Shown here: in pieces, positions 15,660-23,581 of the stretch | Layout of the letters: each line of letters opens with the position of its first letter | Position numbering within the stretch: position 1 is the first letter of the stretch | NCBI GenBank assembly: GCA_045123975.1 | Contig: JBGVKV010000069.1 | Coordinates: forward strand, 1 to 32,148 | Direction: 5' to 3' | DNA length: 32,148 bases | From: SIG701 sp045123975 | GTDB lineage: Bacteria; Bacillota; Clostridia; Oscillospirales; CAG-272 | The notes under the pieces: model-generated | Databases searched by the model: none | What the model saw: the letters and a program-made list of their open reading frames with translations, nothing else | Told to the model about the DNA's origin: nothing | Program-made: the position numbers and the translations under genes

Positions 15660-17084
15660 ATGAAACTCTACAACTCCCTCACTCACGAGAAAGAAGAATT
15701 TATCCCCCATGAGCCCGGCAAGGTGAAGATGTACACCTGCGGTCCCACGGTATACCATTTTGCCCACATCGGCAACCTCCGCTCCTACATTATGGAGGAC
15801 GTTTTGGAAAAATATTTCCGCTATGCAGGATACGACGTAACCCGTGCCATGAACATCACGGACGTGGGCCATCTGACCAGCGACGCGGACACCGGTGAGG
15901 ATAAGATGCTGAAGGGCGCCAAGCGGGAAAAGAAGACCGTTATGGAGATCGCCCGCTTCTACACCGACGCCTTCTTCGCGGACTGCGTGAAGCTGAACGT
16001 GAAGCGTCCCGACATCGTGGTGCCCGCCACCGACTGCATCGGCGACTTCATCAAGATGATCGAGGATCTGCTGGCGAAGGATTACGCCTACATCTCCGGC
16101 GGCAATGTATATTTTGATACCTCCAAGCTGGAAAAGTATTACGTATTCAACAATTTTGAAGCGGATGACTTGGAAGTGGGCGTCCGTGAAGGTGTGGAGG
16201 AGGACGTAAGCAAGCGGAACAAGACCGACTTCGTGCTCTGGTTCACCAAATCCAAGTTTGACGATCAGGAACTGAAATGGGAAAGCCCCTGGGGCGTAGG
16301 ATACCCCGGCTGGCACATCGAATGCTCCGCCATCAGCGTGAATCACCTGGGTGAGTATCTGGACATCCACTGCGGCGGCATCGACAACGCCTTCCCCCAT
16401 CACACCAACGAGATCGCCCAGTCCGAGGCTTATCTGGGTCACCCCTGGTGCAACTACTGGTTCCATATTCTCCATCTGAACACGTCCAGCGGTAAGATGA
16501 GCAAATCCAAGGGCGAGTTCCTCACCGTATCGCTTCTCGAGGAGAAGGGATACGATCCCATCGTGTACCGCTTCTTCTGCCTCCAGTCCCACTACCGCAA
16601 GTCCCTGGTCTTCTCCTGGGAGGGATTGGACAATGCGGTGACTGCTTATGACAAGCTGATCGCCCGCATTGCGGCACTGAACCCCGAGGACAAATCTGCC
16701 GCCGACGGCGAGGCGGAGAACGCGCTGCGTGCCACCTTCCGCGAGGCTATGGACAACGATCTGAACACGTCCCTCGGCGTCACCGCCCTGTACGACGTAT
16801 TGAAAGCCCCCATCTCCGACGGAGCCAAGCTGGCATTGCTTGCTGAGTTTGATGCGGTGCTGTCTCTGAATCTCCTCTCTAACGCCGAAAAGAAGCGCGG
16901 GGAAAATGCCGCACCGAAGGCAGACAGCGATCTGACGGCCAAGATTGAAGCAATGATTGCCGAGCGTGCTGCCGCCAAGAAGGCAAAGAATTACGCCCGT
17001 GCCGACGAAATCCGGGCTGAGCTGACCGCCATGGGCGTGACCCTGAAGGACACCCCCGCCGGAACGGAATATACGATCGGGTAA
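15660..17084 (+). CDS. cysS: Cysteinyl-tRNA synthetase
   Basis: Class I aminoacyl-tRNA synthetase that charges tRNA-Cys in the cytosol. The 474 residues include the zinc Cys and HIGH-type motif CGPTVYHFAHIGN at about 23-35, a second zinc segment (HIECSAISVNHLG) and HCGGIDNAFPHHTNEIAQSE, the KMSKS motif in SSGKMSKSKGEF, and the C-terminal DALR-like and helical anticodon-binding regions. AAAGGA precedes the ATG. It is the last gene of the T-box operon, matching the cysteine specificity of the leader, and is followed by a repeat cluster and a terminator. Confidence 0.97.
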   Translation: MKLYNSLTHEKEEFIPHEPGKVKMYTCGPTVYHFAHIGNLRSYIMEDVLEKYFRYAGYDVTRAMNITDVGHLTSDADTGEDKMLKGAKREKKTVMEIARFYTDAFFADCVKLNVKRPDIVVPATDCIGDFIKMIEDLLAKDYAYISGGNVYFDTSKLEKYYVFNNFEADDLEVGVREGVEEDVSKRNKTDFVLWFTKSKFDDQELKWESPWGVGYPGWHIECSAISVNHLGEYLDIHCGGIDNAFPHHTNEIAQSEAYLGHPWCNYWFHILHLNTSSGKMSKSKGEFLTVSLLEEKGYDPIVYRFFCLQSHYRKSLVFSWEGLDNAVTAYDKLIARIAALNPEDKSAADGEAENALRATFREAMDNDLNTSLGVTALYDVLKAPISDGAKLALLAEFDAVLSLNLLSNAEKKRGENAAPKADSDLTAKIEAMIAERAAAKKAKNYARADEIRAELTAMGVTLKDTPAGTEYTIG

Positions 17085-17097
17085 GAAAACGAAGAAC

Positions 17098-17229
17098 TAT
17101 GAGCTTGCTTCGCAAGCGATAAGAGTTATGAAGCTCGCTGCGCTCGCCGTTATGAGCTTGCTTCGCAAGCGATAAGAGTTATGAGGCTCGCTGCGCTCGC
17201 CGTTATGAGCTTGCTTCGCAAGCGTTATG
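17098..17229 (+). repeat. 53-bp tandem repeat (about 2.4 copies)
   Basis: Copies start at 17098, 17151 and 17204 (partial); the first two differ by about one base. Each contains the hairpin GCTTGCTTCGCAAGC, a GCTCGCTGCGCTCGC stretch and TTATGAG words. TTATGAG is the reverse complement of the CTCATAA word arrayed just downstream, so the whole block can fold back on it. Confidence 0.92.
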
Positions 17230-17242
17230 AGTTTACAGTTAT

Positions 17243-17296
17243 ATAACTCATAACTCATAACTTGCCGCAGGCAATCATAACTCTTAACTCATAACT
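17243..17296 (+). repeat. Interrupted AACTCAT/CTCATAA array
   Basis: Several AACTCAT units, interrupted by a TTGCCGCAGGCAA hairpin near 17261-17273 and one variant unit (AACTCTT), run directly into the cysS terminator. It is the same heptamer family as at 3278-3318. Confidence 0.88.
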
Positions 17297-17329
17297 AAAA
17301 AGGCTGTTGCGATACGCAACAGCCTTTTT
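17297..17329. terminator. Bidirectional terminator between cysS and the MATE gene
   Basis: A perfect 15-bp stem, AAAAAGGCTGTTGCG (17297-17311) with CGCAACAGCCTTTTT (17315-17329), and a 3-base loop. It serves both convergent genes. Confidence 0.95.
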
Positions 17330-17330
17330 C

Positions 17331-18695
17331 TTACACATTGTCGTCTGTCAGGCGGATGATCCATTTCCGCCGCAAAAAGTGGATCAGACACACCGTGCCC
17401 TTCAAAATATCCTCCGCCGCGAACATGATCACCACGATCCAGAAGAAGGGGAGATGCAGCCAAAGTCCGGCCGCCGCCACCGCGGGAATGCCCACCAGGT
17501 ACAAGGTGCCCATCTCAATAATACATCCCGTCTTCGTATCACCGCCGGCGCGGAATATACCGCAGATCGCCGTGTAGGGGATCATACGCATAGCCAGCCA
17601 GCAGCCGTAGAAGGCCAGAAGGGCGGACGCTACCGCACGGGAGCCCTCCGTTTCAATGGCGAACAGAGAAAGCAAGGGATTCCGCACCAGAAGAACTACC
17701 ATACCCATCACCAGTCCCGTCAGGGGCGTGGCAATGAAGAATCGCTTGGCGGTCTGGTACGCCACCTCCGTCTCCCCTCGGCCCACCGCCTTGCCCACCA
17801 TGATGGCGGAGGCGTGGCAGATGCCCACGAAGAACACGAAGAACAACTGCTGTACCGTCTCAAACAGGGCGTAGCCGGAATACTCCTCCGTGCCCTGCCG
17901 TGCCAGCACCATAACGTAAATATTGGTACCCACAGCCCACATGGTTTCGTTGAGAAATACGGGCGCGGCAGTCTTGAAAAACTTGCCCACAAAGGAGCCG
18001 GACACCGACAGATATTCCTTCAAGGGAGCCCGCACGGGATTCTTTCCGAAGGTGAAGAAAAGGAACACAGCCAAAGCCTGTACCACGCATCCCGTTACCG
18101 TGGCAATGGCCGCACCCCGCACGCCCAGGGCAGGGAAACCGAAGTGGCCGGAGATCAGACAGTAATTGAGGAAGGTGTTGACCACCACGCTGATAACGGA
18201 AGAAACCAGGGGGACCACCACTTGTTCCGTGGCGCGCAATGCCGCGCACGTCACCTGAGAATACATAATGAACGGTGCCGCAAAGGCCAGAATCTTCAGA
18301 TATTCTACCGCCAGGGCGGCCACATCCGCTTCGGGGCCGAACAGGCTCACGCAGAAGCCGGGGGCCAATCCCAGAGCAAGAGCGTACAAAAACGCCAGAA
18401 TCAGAGAGGAAATGAGAGCCGTACCGTGGGTGCGGCGAATTCCCCGCCGATCATTGACACCCCAGAACTGGGAGATCAAGGTAGCGGAGCCGGAGCAAAA
18501 GCCGAAGGACATTACGTTCAGAAGGAAAGTAAACCGGCCTGCCACGCCCACCGATGCCACGGCGGTGTTGCCGAGAGGCACGATCATTGCGGTGTCGATC
18601 AGGGATGCGCAGGAGGTCAGCAGATTCTGCAAGGCAATGGGCAGCGCCAAAGCCAGAGCCGTCCCCCAAAATCCCTTCTTCAAAGATGTATCCAT
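17331..18695 (-). CDS. MATE-family efflux transporter
   Basis: A 454-residue inner-membrane protein with 12 hydrophobic segments in two homologous halves. The N-terminus (KKGFWGTALALALPIALQNLL, beginning at about residue 6) and SLIDTAMIVPLG are typical of the MATE/NorM superfamily, which exports cationic drugs or metabolites by Na+ or H+ antiport. ATG 18695 is preceded by AAGGAG; the open frame to 18743 would run into the promoter. Single gene, convergent with cysS. The substrate cannot be predicted. Confidence 0.92.
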   Translation of the reverse strand: MDTSLKKGFWGTALALALPIALQNLLTSCASLIDTAMIVPLGNTAVASVGVAGRFTFLLNVMSFGFCSGSATLISQFWGVNDRRGIRRTHGTALISSLILAFLYALALGLAPGFCVSLFGPEADVAALAVEYLKILAFAAPFIMYSQVTCAALRATEQVVVPLVSSVISVVVNTFLNYCLISGHFGFPALGVRGAAIATVTGCVVQALAVFLFFTFGKNPVRAPLKEYLSVSGSFVGKFFKTAAPVFLNETMWAVGTNIYVMVLARQGTEEYSGYALFETVQQLFFVFFVGICHASAIMVGKAVGRGETEVAYQTAKRFFIATPLTGLVMGMVVLLVRNPLLSLFAIETEGSRAVASALLAFYGCWLAMRMIPYTAICGIFRAGGDTKTGCIIEMGTLYLVGIPAVAAAGLWLHLPFFWIVVIMFAAEDILKGTVCLIHFLRRKWIIRLTDDNV

Positions 18696-18731
18696 TTTCC
18701 CTCTCCTTACGATATACTCATAACAACTGTT

Positions 18732-18760
18732 ATTATACCACATAAGCCCGTTCTTGAAAA
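18732..18760 (-). promoter_or_regulatory. Promoter of the MATE gene (extended -10)
   Basis: Minus-strand TATAAT (18737-18732) is preceded by TGG, giving an extended -10. The -35 is weak (TTTTCA, 17 bp away). Confidence 0.65.
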
Positions 18761-18789
18761 GCCCCTTTTCGATTTATCCCCCGGGGCTC

Positions 18790-18818
18790 TTGTCAAATTA
18801 ATAAACATATGATACAAT
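18790..18818 (+). promoter_or_regulatory. Sigma-A promoter of the glycerol-1-phosphate dehydrogenase-like gene
   Basis: TTGTCA (18790-18795), 17 bp, TACAAT (18813-18818). It lies over an in-frame ATG at 18809 and so supports the later start at 18851. Confidence 0.82.
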
Positions 18819-18850
18819 TAGAAAAAATTACAAACGGAAAGGGACGCTCC

Positions 18851-20176
18851 ATGATTCCTACCCTTACCGATATGATCCGCCAGGGCGGATTTTTCTGCCC
18901 TGTCTGCAAAAAAAAGCACGAGATCGATCTGCGCCGTCTGCATCTGTGCCGCGGTGCCATTGAAAAACTCCCCGAGGAGATCCGCCTGGCCGGCGGCACA
19001 AGGGTGTTCCTTTTGGCCGATCCGAACACGTGGACAGCCGCCGGGGAAAAAGCGATGAATCTGCTCACCGAGGCAGGCATCCCCACCGACGTATGCGTCC
19101 TGTCCGACTCTCATCCCGCGCCGAACGAAGAATCCCTGGGTGATGCCGCCATGCATCTCCAGCCTGTACACGATTTGATTCTGGGCGTGGGCGGCGGCGT
19201 CATCAACGATATCTCCAAAATGCTGGCACACACTGCCCGCCGACCCTATATTTATCTTCCCACCGCCCCCTCCATGGACGGATTTGCTTCCGCCACCGCC
19301 TCTGTGGACCTGCGGGGATTGAAGCGCTCCCTCCCCTCTGCCGCCGCCGTGGCCGTTTTGGCCGATACGGATATTCTATCGGCCGCACCCGTGCCCATGA
19401 TCCGGGCAGGTATCGGCGATATGACCGCAAAGATCATCAGCCTGGCGGAGTGGAAGCTGGGTCACATCATCACCGGTGAATACTACTGCCCCACCGTGGA
19501 CGCCATGGTAGCGGACTCCCTCGCCCGGGTGATGCAGTGCGCCAACGCCGCCGTGCAGGGCGATCCCGATGCCATCGCCACCCTGACGGAGGGTCTGATC
19601 CTCACCGGACTGGCTATGCGCTGCGCCGGCGTTTCCCGCCCCGCCTCCGGATGTGAGCACTACTTCTCTCACTTGCGGGATATGCGGGCCCTGGCCTTCG
19701 GCACCCCCGCCGATTTCCACGGAACCCAGTGCGGCGTGTCTGTTTTGCCCCTGTTGCGGCTGTATGCCGCCCTCGCAAACGTTACACCCGATCGCGCAAA
19801 GGCACTCGCGCACGCCAAGGCATTCCGCTATGAAGAGCACGCCGAAGCACTGCGCCGTTTTGTGGGCGCCGGCGCGGAGGAAATGATCGATTTGGAATCC
19901 CGCGAGGGGAAATACGCCACCGACCGGCACGCTGCCCGCCTGGAGATCATCCTCTCCCGTTGGGAGGAGATTCTGGACGTGGTGAGAAAACTGCCCCGGG
20001 AGGAAGAGCTGGCCGCCTTCTATGAGGAGATCGGCTTCCCGAAATCCCCCGCCGAAATCGGCATAGGCGATGAAGAGCTCCGCGCCTGCCTGCGCTTTGC
20101 CGGCGATATCCGGGACAAATACGTGCTCCCCCGACTCCTGTGGGATCTGGGATTGTCGAAGGAAATCACCCTATAA
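18851..20176 (+). CDS. sn-glycerol-1-phosphate dehydrogenase family protein (AraM/EgsA-like)
   Basis: A 441-residue member of the iron-containing alcohol dehydrogenase superfamily, closest in pattern to the AraM/EgsA glycerol-1-phosphate dehydrogenases that reduce dihydroxyacetone phosphate with NAD(P)H. Visible features are the nucleotide-binding GVGGGVINDISK, PTAPSMDGFAS, and metal ligands expected in GDMTAK (Asp), GCEHYFSHL (His) and FHGTQCG (His). The N-terminus has a short CPVCKKKH motif, similar to cysteine-containing N-termini seen in Firmicutes relatives. ATG 18851 has AAAGGGA upstream. No terminator is evident before the tRNA promoter, so some read-through into the tRNA is possible. 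Confidence 0.87.
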   Translation: MIPTLTDMIRQGGFFCPVCKKKHEIDLRRLHLCRGAIEKLPEEIRLAGGTRVFLLADPNTWTAAGEKAMNLLTEAGIPTDVCVLSDSHPAPNEESLGDAAMHLQPVHDLILGVGGGVINDISKMLAHTARRPYIYLPTAPSMDGFASATASVDLRGLKRSLPSAAAVAVLADTDILSAAPVPMIRAGIGDMTAKIISLAEWKLGHIITGEYYCPTVDAMVADSLARVMQCANAAVQGDPDAIATLTEGLILTGLAMRCAGVSRPASGCEHYFSHLRDMRALAFGTPADFHGTQCGVSVLPLLRLYAALANVTPDRAKALAHAKAFRYEEHAEALRRFVGAGAEEMIDLESREGKYATDRHAARLEIILSRWEEILDVVRKLPREEELAAFYEEIGFPKSPAEIGIGDEELRACLRFAGDIRDKYVLPRLLWDLGLSKEITL

Positions 20177-20190
20177 ATACAAAAAACGTC

Positions 20191-20219
20191 TTGCAATCCG
20201 CCATGCGGTGTGCTATAAT
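20191..20219 (+). promoter_or_regulatory. Sigma-A promoter of tRNA-Val
   Basis: TTGCAA (20191-20196), 17 bp ending TGTGC (extended -10), TATAAT (20214-20219). A GGTATCC/GGATACC hairpin (20220-20240) covers the start region and pre-tRNA leader. Confidence 0.88.
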
Positions 20220-20247
20220 GGTATCCGGAAACGGGATACCGTTATAC

Positions 20248-20324
20248 GGAGGCGTAGCTCAGCTGGTCAGAGCGCACGGTTCACATCCGTGAGGTCATGG
20301 GTTCGAGCCCCCTCGTCTCCACCA
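20248..20324 (+). tRNA. tRNA-Val (anticodon CAC)
   Basis: A 77-base cloverleaf. The acceptor GGAGGCG pairs with CGTCTCC with one G-T wobble; the D arm is present. The anticodon stem CACGG/CCGTG encloses loop TTCACAT, whose bases 34-36 are CAC (reads GTG, valine). TTCGAGC is in the T loop and CCA is encoded. The T stem ATGGG/CCCCT carries one T-C mismatch, unusual for a functional tRNA but tolerable. Confidence 0.93.
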
Positions 20325-20358
20325 CTCATTATCACGTAACGTGGTATATAACAAGAAA

Positions 20359-20392
20359 CGCCTTATGGCTAAGCTTTGCTGGCCATAAGGCG
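20359..20392 (+). terminator. Probable terminator hairpin of tRNA-Val
   Basis: CGCCTTATGGC (20359-20369) pairs perfectly with GCCATAAGGCG (20382-20392), followed by a mixed T-rich stretch (TATTGCTTTCTT) rather than a clean T run. Confidence 0.65.
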
Positions 20393-20404
20393 TATTGCTT
20401 TCTT

Positions 20405-20426
20405 CAGCCAAGGCTCGGCTTGGCTG
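20405..20426. other. Short hairpin CAGCCAAG/CTTGGCTG
   Basis: An 8-bp perfect stem with a 6-base loop between the tRNA hairpin and the next terminator. Its T tract is weak; function unknown. Confidence 0.5.
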
Positions 20427-20468
20427 ACGATTTTAGGAAAAACTATGGAAATTGAGGACAAAACAAGT

Positions 20469-20512
20469 AAGCACAGCTTTTGGCAAGGATCGCCATAGGC
20501 TGTGCTTTTTGT
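20469..20512 (+). terminator. Second rho-independent terminator downstream of the tRNA
   Basis: AAGCACAGC (20469-20477) pairs with GCTGTGCTT (20499-20507), followed by TTTTTGTCTTTG. This may be the original end of a transcription unit or the edge of an inserted segment. Confidence 0.7.
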
Positions 20513-20639
20513 CTTTGTATTCCCTCAAAAACGCGCGATTGCGTTTTGGCCTTGTCCTGCAAGGGAATTCTCACGTATTTTTTGCGTGTTTTGTGCGCGT
20601 TTGGCACGCAATAAACGCTACTACTCGGACAGGGGTTGG

Positions 20640-21014
20640 TTACCACTTTGCTTCTATTGGTATATTTTCGCACACAACCTCACAAAGATTTGGCTTGCTG
20701 GTCGCCTCATTGTACTCACTAATCAGCTTTTCTCGCAATCCTTTGATTTGATTTTCTACATATTCTTTGGTCACTTTTGTCAGTCGGAGTAGGGTTTCCT
20801 GATTCTGCTTATACAAGTATTTTGTGCGGATGGTTAGCTCCGCAATATCTTCCGCTTCTCCTGTAGTTGTATCAACAGTTAAACCAATAATATTCTCCCT
20901 AAAATTAATCTGATCGTGAGCGATTACCGTGTTTCGTGCATCATAAAATTTTGAAAAATAACCTGTTAGATCCTGTCCCCCATTGTTTTCGCATATCTGC
21001 GGAATACTTTTGTA
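20640..21014 (-). pseudogene. Truncated gene remnant with a HEPN-like RxxxxxH motif
   Basis: In the 900-base stretch after the tRNA, the minus strand carries an open frame of 124 codons without a start, bounded upstream by a TAG (21017-21015) and ending with TAA at 20642-20640. Codons look natural: GYFSKFYDARNTVIAHDQIN near the upstream end, then a charged helical region (LLRLTKVTKEYVENQI) and the ending CENIPIEAKW. The segment RNTVIAH fits the R(x)4-6H pattern of HEPN domains, common in toxin and abortive-infection proteins. Another frame just upstream (MFWGGEVFFKSKKHGTLLS, about 21075-21017) looks like another broken piece, suggesting frameshifts. I do not recognise the family with certainty; 20513-20639 and 21076-21228 show no gene. 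Confidence 0.45.
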
Positions 21015-21228
21015 CTATCAAGACAACAACGTCCCATGTTTCTTGGATTTGAAAAACACTTCACCACCCCAAAACATCCATTAATCCATATAATCATAAA
21101 CTTGTTTCCTCCGCAATTCAAGGTTTTCGCACAGTGTTAAATGATTATTCTCACCTTAGCAACATATGGTGGGTAAACCTATGCTCGGTACTTCTCCGCC
21201 TATCGCCTGCTTGACCTATTAAAAATTG

Positions 21229-21714
21229 TTAGCATAAACTCTTTTCCATATATCCGCACGTGAATGGAAAAAAGTCAAATTTATGTGTACCCGTATGTAC
21301 AAAGCCAAATGATTCATACCATCTTTTCAAGACTAAATTTTCTTCAACGATACCTATGTTCATCTTATTACAGTGCAAATCCATTGCAACCTGAAAAGCG
21401 TTCCTTAAAAGCTTTTCACCAATTCCTTGATGTCTATATGAAGGGATTACACATAAATTATTCAACTCGCACTCATTATCATCTTGCAATAATAAAGAAT
21501 AGTATCCAACAATAGTTCCCTTGACATAGAATGCATACATAGGCCTATTCTCTTTAACTAAATGCCAATTCAATCTTTCCTCAGTTGTTGCAAACGCTGT
21601 AAACCTCGGTGCATTTTCTACGGTCAAACCAAATTCATCCGCGACAGTTGAAAAACTCTCTTTTATTACTTTTACACATTCAGGAATATCTTTCGCTTCT
21701 ACCTTTTTGATCAT
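21229..21714 (-). CDS. GNAT-family N-acetyltransferase
   Basis: A 161-residue acetyl-CoA-dependent acetyltransferase. It has the typical N-terminal IKKVEAKDIPECVKVIKESF, beta-4 strand ELNNLCVIPSYRHQGIGEKL containing the RHQGIG acetyl-CoA loop, then NIGIVEENLVLKRWYESFGF and a C-terminal strand. ATG 21714 has GAGG about 9 bases upstream. It follows the second ABC gene by 70 bases on the same strand with no terminator seen, so it is probably the last gene of the exporter operon. It is flanked by a 14-bp direct repeat. It could modify an exported product or be an unrelated passenger. Confidence 0.87.
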   Translation of the reverse strand: MIKKVEAKDIPECVKVIKESFSTVADEFGLTVENAPRFTAFATTEERLNWHLVKENRPMYAFYVKGTIVGYYSLLLQDDNECELNNLCVIPSYRHQGIGEKLLRNAFQVAMDLHCNKMNIGIVEENLVLKRWYESFGFVHTGTHKFDFFPFTCGYMEKSLC

Positions 21715-21784
21715 AATTAAAACCTCGTCAAATCCCAGTTAATCTAAACACTTTTCGTACCATAGCGGCATACGATGTACAGCG

Positions 21785-23581
21785 TTACGCCTTGTACTTC
21801 TCCGCCTGGAGATTGAACATATAGGCATACTTTCCGCCGAGCGCCATCAGTTCTTCGTGGGTACCGGATTCAATGATCTTTCCTTCCTCGAACATATAGA
21901 TCCGATCCGCATGGCGCGTGGTCGAAAGTCGGTGGGAAATAAATATCACGGTTTTCTGATTCGCATAGGAAGCAATGGCCTGATTGAGTGCATACTCCGC
22001 ATCCGGGTCCAATGCACTGGACGGCTCATCCAAGATAATCAGATCTGCATCCTTGAAGAAGGCACGGGCAATTGCCACCTTCTGCTGCTCACCGCCGGAC
22101 AACTGCGTACCACTGTTATCAAACTCACGGGTAAGCGGGGTATCGAGGCCGTCAGGCAACTTCTGCAGTTTATCACCAAACGTACTCTTTTCCAGAGCAC
22201 CCCGCACCTTCTCTTCCATATCCTCCGTGTATACGCCGCCGGCCACATTCTCCGCCAGCGTAGCGGCAAATATGCGATAATCCTGGAATACAGCGGCCAC
22301 GCGGTTGCGCAGCTCGTCCAACTTGTATTCCTTTATATCCTTCCCGTTATACAGAATCTCACCGCTATCCGGATCGTACAAGCGCATGAGCAGTTTAGTC
22401 AGCGTAGTCTTGCCCGCACCGTTATAGCCAACGATGGCGATCTTCTCCCCACGGCGGATTTCCAAATTCACATCCTCCAAAGCATGGACTGACTCTTTAC
22501 CCGGATAAGAGAATGTTAAGCCGCGCAAGCTCAAGGATTTCATCGGCGGCACGGGTTGTTCCCCGCTTTGAATTTGCGGCTCGCACTCCATAAAGTGCCG
22601 AATCTTCTCCACAAAGATACCATGCTCGTGGTATTTCATAATGCGATGGATCAAATCGCTAATCAGCCAGGACATGGTCCAGATGCCATTCATAGCCACA
22701 GCGAAACCGCCCAACCCTACCGTGCCTGTGATCATCACTTTATACAGGATCAAAAGCAGCGGTGCACCAGTTCCGACAACGGACACAGTATTCTGTGCAG
22801 CACTTATCATAAACCGCCTTTGTCCGAATTTTCGTTCCACTTCTTTGATCTTTTCTGTATTGCCATCCAGTTCATGGAGCAGATTTTTACTTACCCGGGT
22901 AACACGCATCTCTTTGGCATAGTCTTGCAGACGGAACACACGATTGATATACTGTGTTTTCCGGTTCAGCGGATTAATACTCTCACTGTACTTGAGATTC
23001 AACCGATTACGGCAGGAGGTCAGAAAAATTTCCAACGCCGCGATTCCCAAGATAACAACCGCCGTCACTATATCCACACTAAAGAGTACGCCGGTTAAGG
23101 TAAAGGAAGCCACAACGCGGTTGATCAGTTTGCCCGTATCCTCCAAAACGCCAGCAGCGTGGGAAAAAGACTTATCCATTGCCCAAACGAAATCATTGTA
23201 GAAAACGGGATCGTCGTAACGGGATATATCCAACCGCACCGCCTGCTTGAACAAATCCTTATGTATGGCAAGATGGAGTTTTTCCTGAACGATAGCGTGA
23301 TAATAGTTCCAATACCAGAAATGGAACACATAGAACAACAGCAAGTAAACTGCATACGCCAGAACTACACCGACCGCCTGGCGGAATGCGACACCGTCGC
23401 CCAAGGCATCCAGCAAATTCTTTGTATAGATGATGCCCATAGAGTTGTTTATGCCCCAAATAACACCCTCGAGAATCATCCAGATAACATAACCGGGGGT
23501 ATATTTCCATACGAACCCCATCATCCAAAGATTGTTTTTCAACACATTCTTCGGGGATGTGCGATTCTTTTTCTCGCTCAT
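21785..23581 (-). CDS. ABC exporter, fused permease-ATPase (second subunit)
   Basis: A 598-residue half-transporter. The N-terminal membrane domain (~1-340) has about six helices, then an ATPase domain with Walker A VGYNGAGKTT, Q-loop AVFQDYRIFA, signature LSGGEQQ, Walker B LIILDEP and the switch His in ISHRLS. This is the exporter (type IV) architecture used for peptides, lipids or drugs. Its ATG overlaps the upstream ABC stop (ATGA, 23581-23578) with GGAGG eight bases before, indicating coupled synthesis and a heterodimer. A DYAKEMR stretch in the coupling region is shared with the partner. No peptidase C39 domain is present. Substrate unknown. Confidence 0.93.
   Translation of the reverse strand: MSEKKNRTSPKNVLKNNLWMMGFVWKYTPGYVIWMILEGVIWGINNSMGIIYTKNLLDALGDGVAFRQAVGVVLAYAVYLLLFYVFHFWYWNYYHAIVQEKLHLAIHKDLFKQAVRLDISRYDDPVFYNDFVWAMDKSFSHAAGVLEDTGKLINRVVASFTLTGVLFSVDIVTAVVILGIAALEIFLTSCRNRLNLKYSESINPLNRKTQYINRVFRLQDYAKEMRVTRVSKNLLHELDGNTEKIKEVERKFGQRRFMISAAQNTVSVVGTGAPLLLILYKVMITGTVGLGGFAVAMNGIWTMSWLISDLIHRIMKYHEHGIFVEKIRHFMECEPQIQSGEQPVPPMKSLSLRGLTFSYPGKESVHALEDVNLEIRRGEKIAIVGYNGAGKTTLTKLLMRLYDPDSGEILYNGKDIKEYKLDELRNRVAAVFQDYRIFAATLAENVAGGVYTEDMEEKVRGALEKSTFGDKLQKLPDGLDTPLTREFDNSGTQLSGGEQQKVAIARAFFKDADLIILDEPSSALDPDAEYALNQAIASYANQKTVIFISHRLSTTRHADRIYMFEEGKIIESGTHEELMALGGKYAYMFNLQAEKYKA

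Noticed and set aside
17098..17229. Tandem repeats as a CRISPR array
   Set aside because: Units are directly adjacent with no unique spacers and no cas gene is present.
20299..20324. A second att copy of the tRNA 3' end within the window
   Set aside because: Reading to 32148 I found no repeat of the tRNA T-arm/acceptor sequence.
20070..20339. Short plus-strand frame running through the tRNA
   Set aside because: Its C-terminal sequence is simply the translated tRNA gene.
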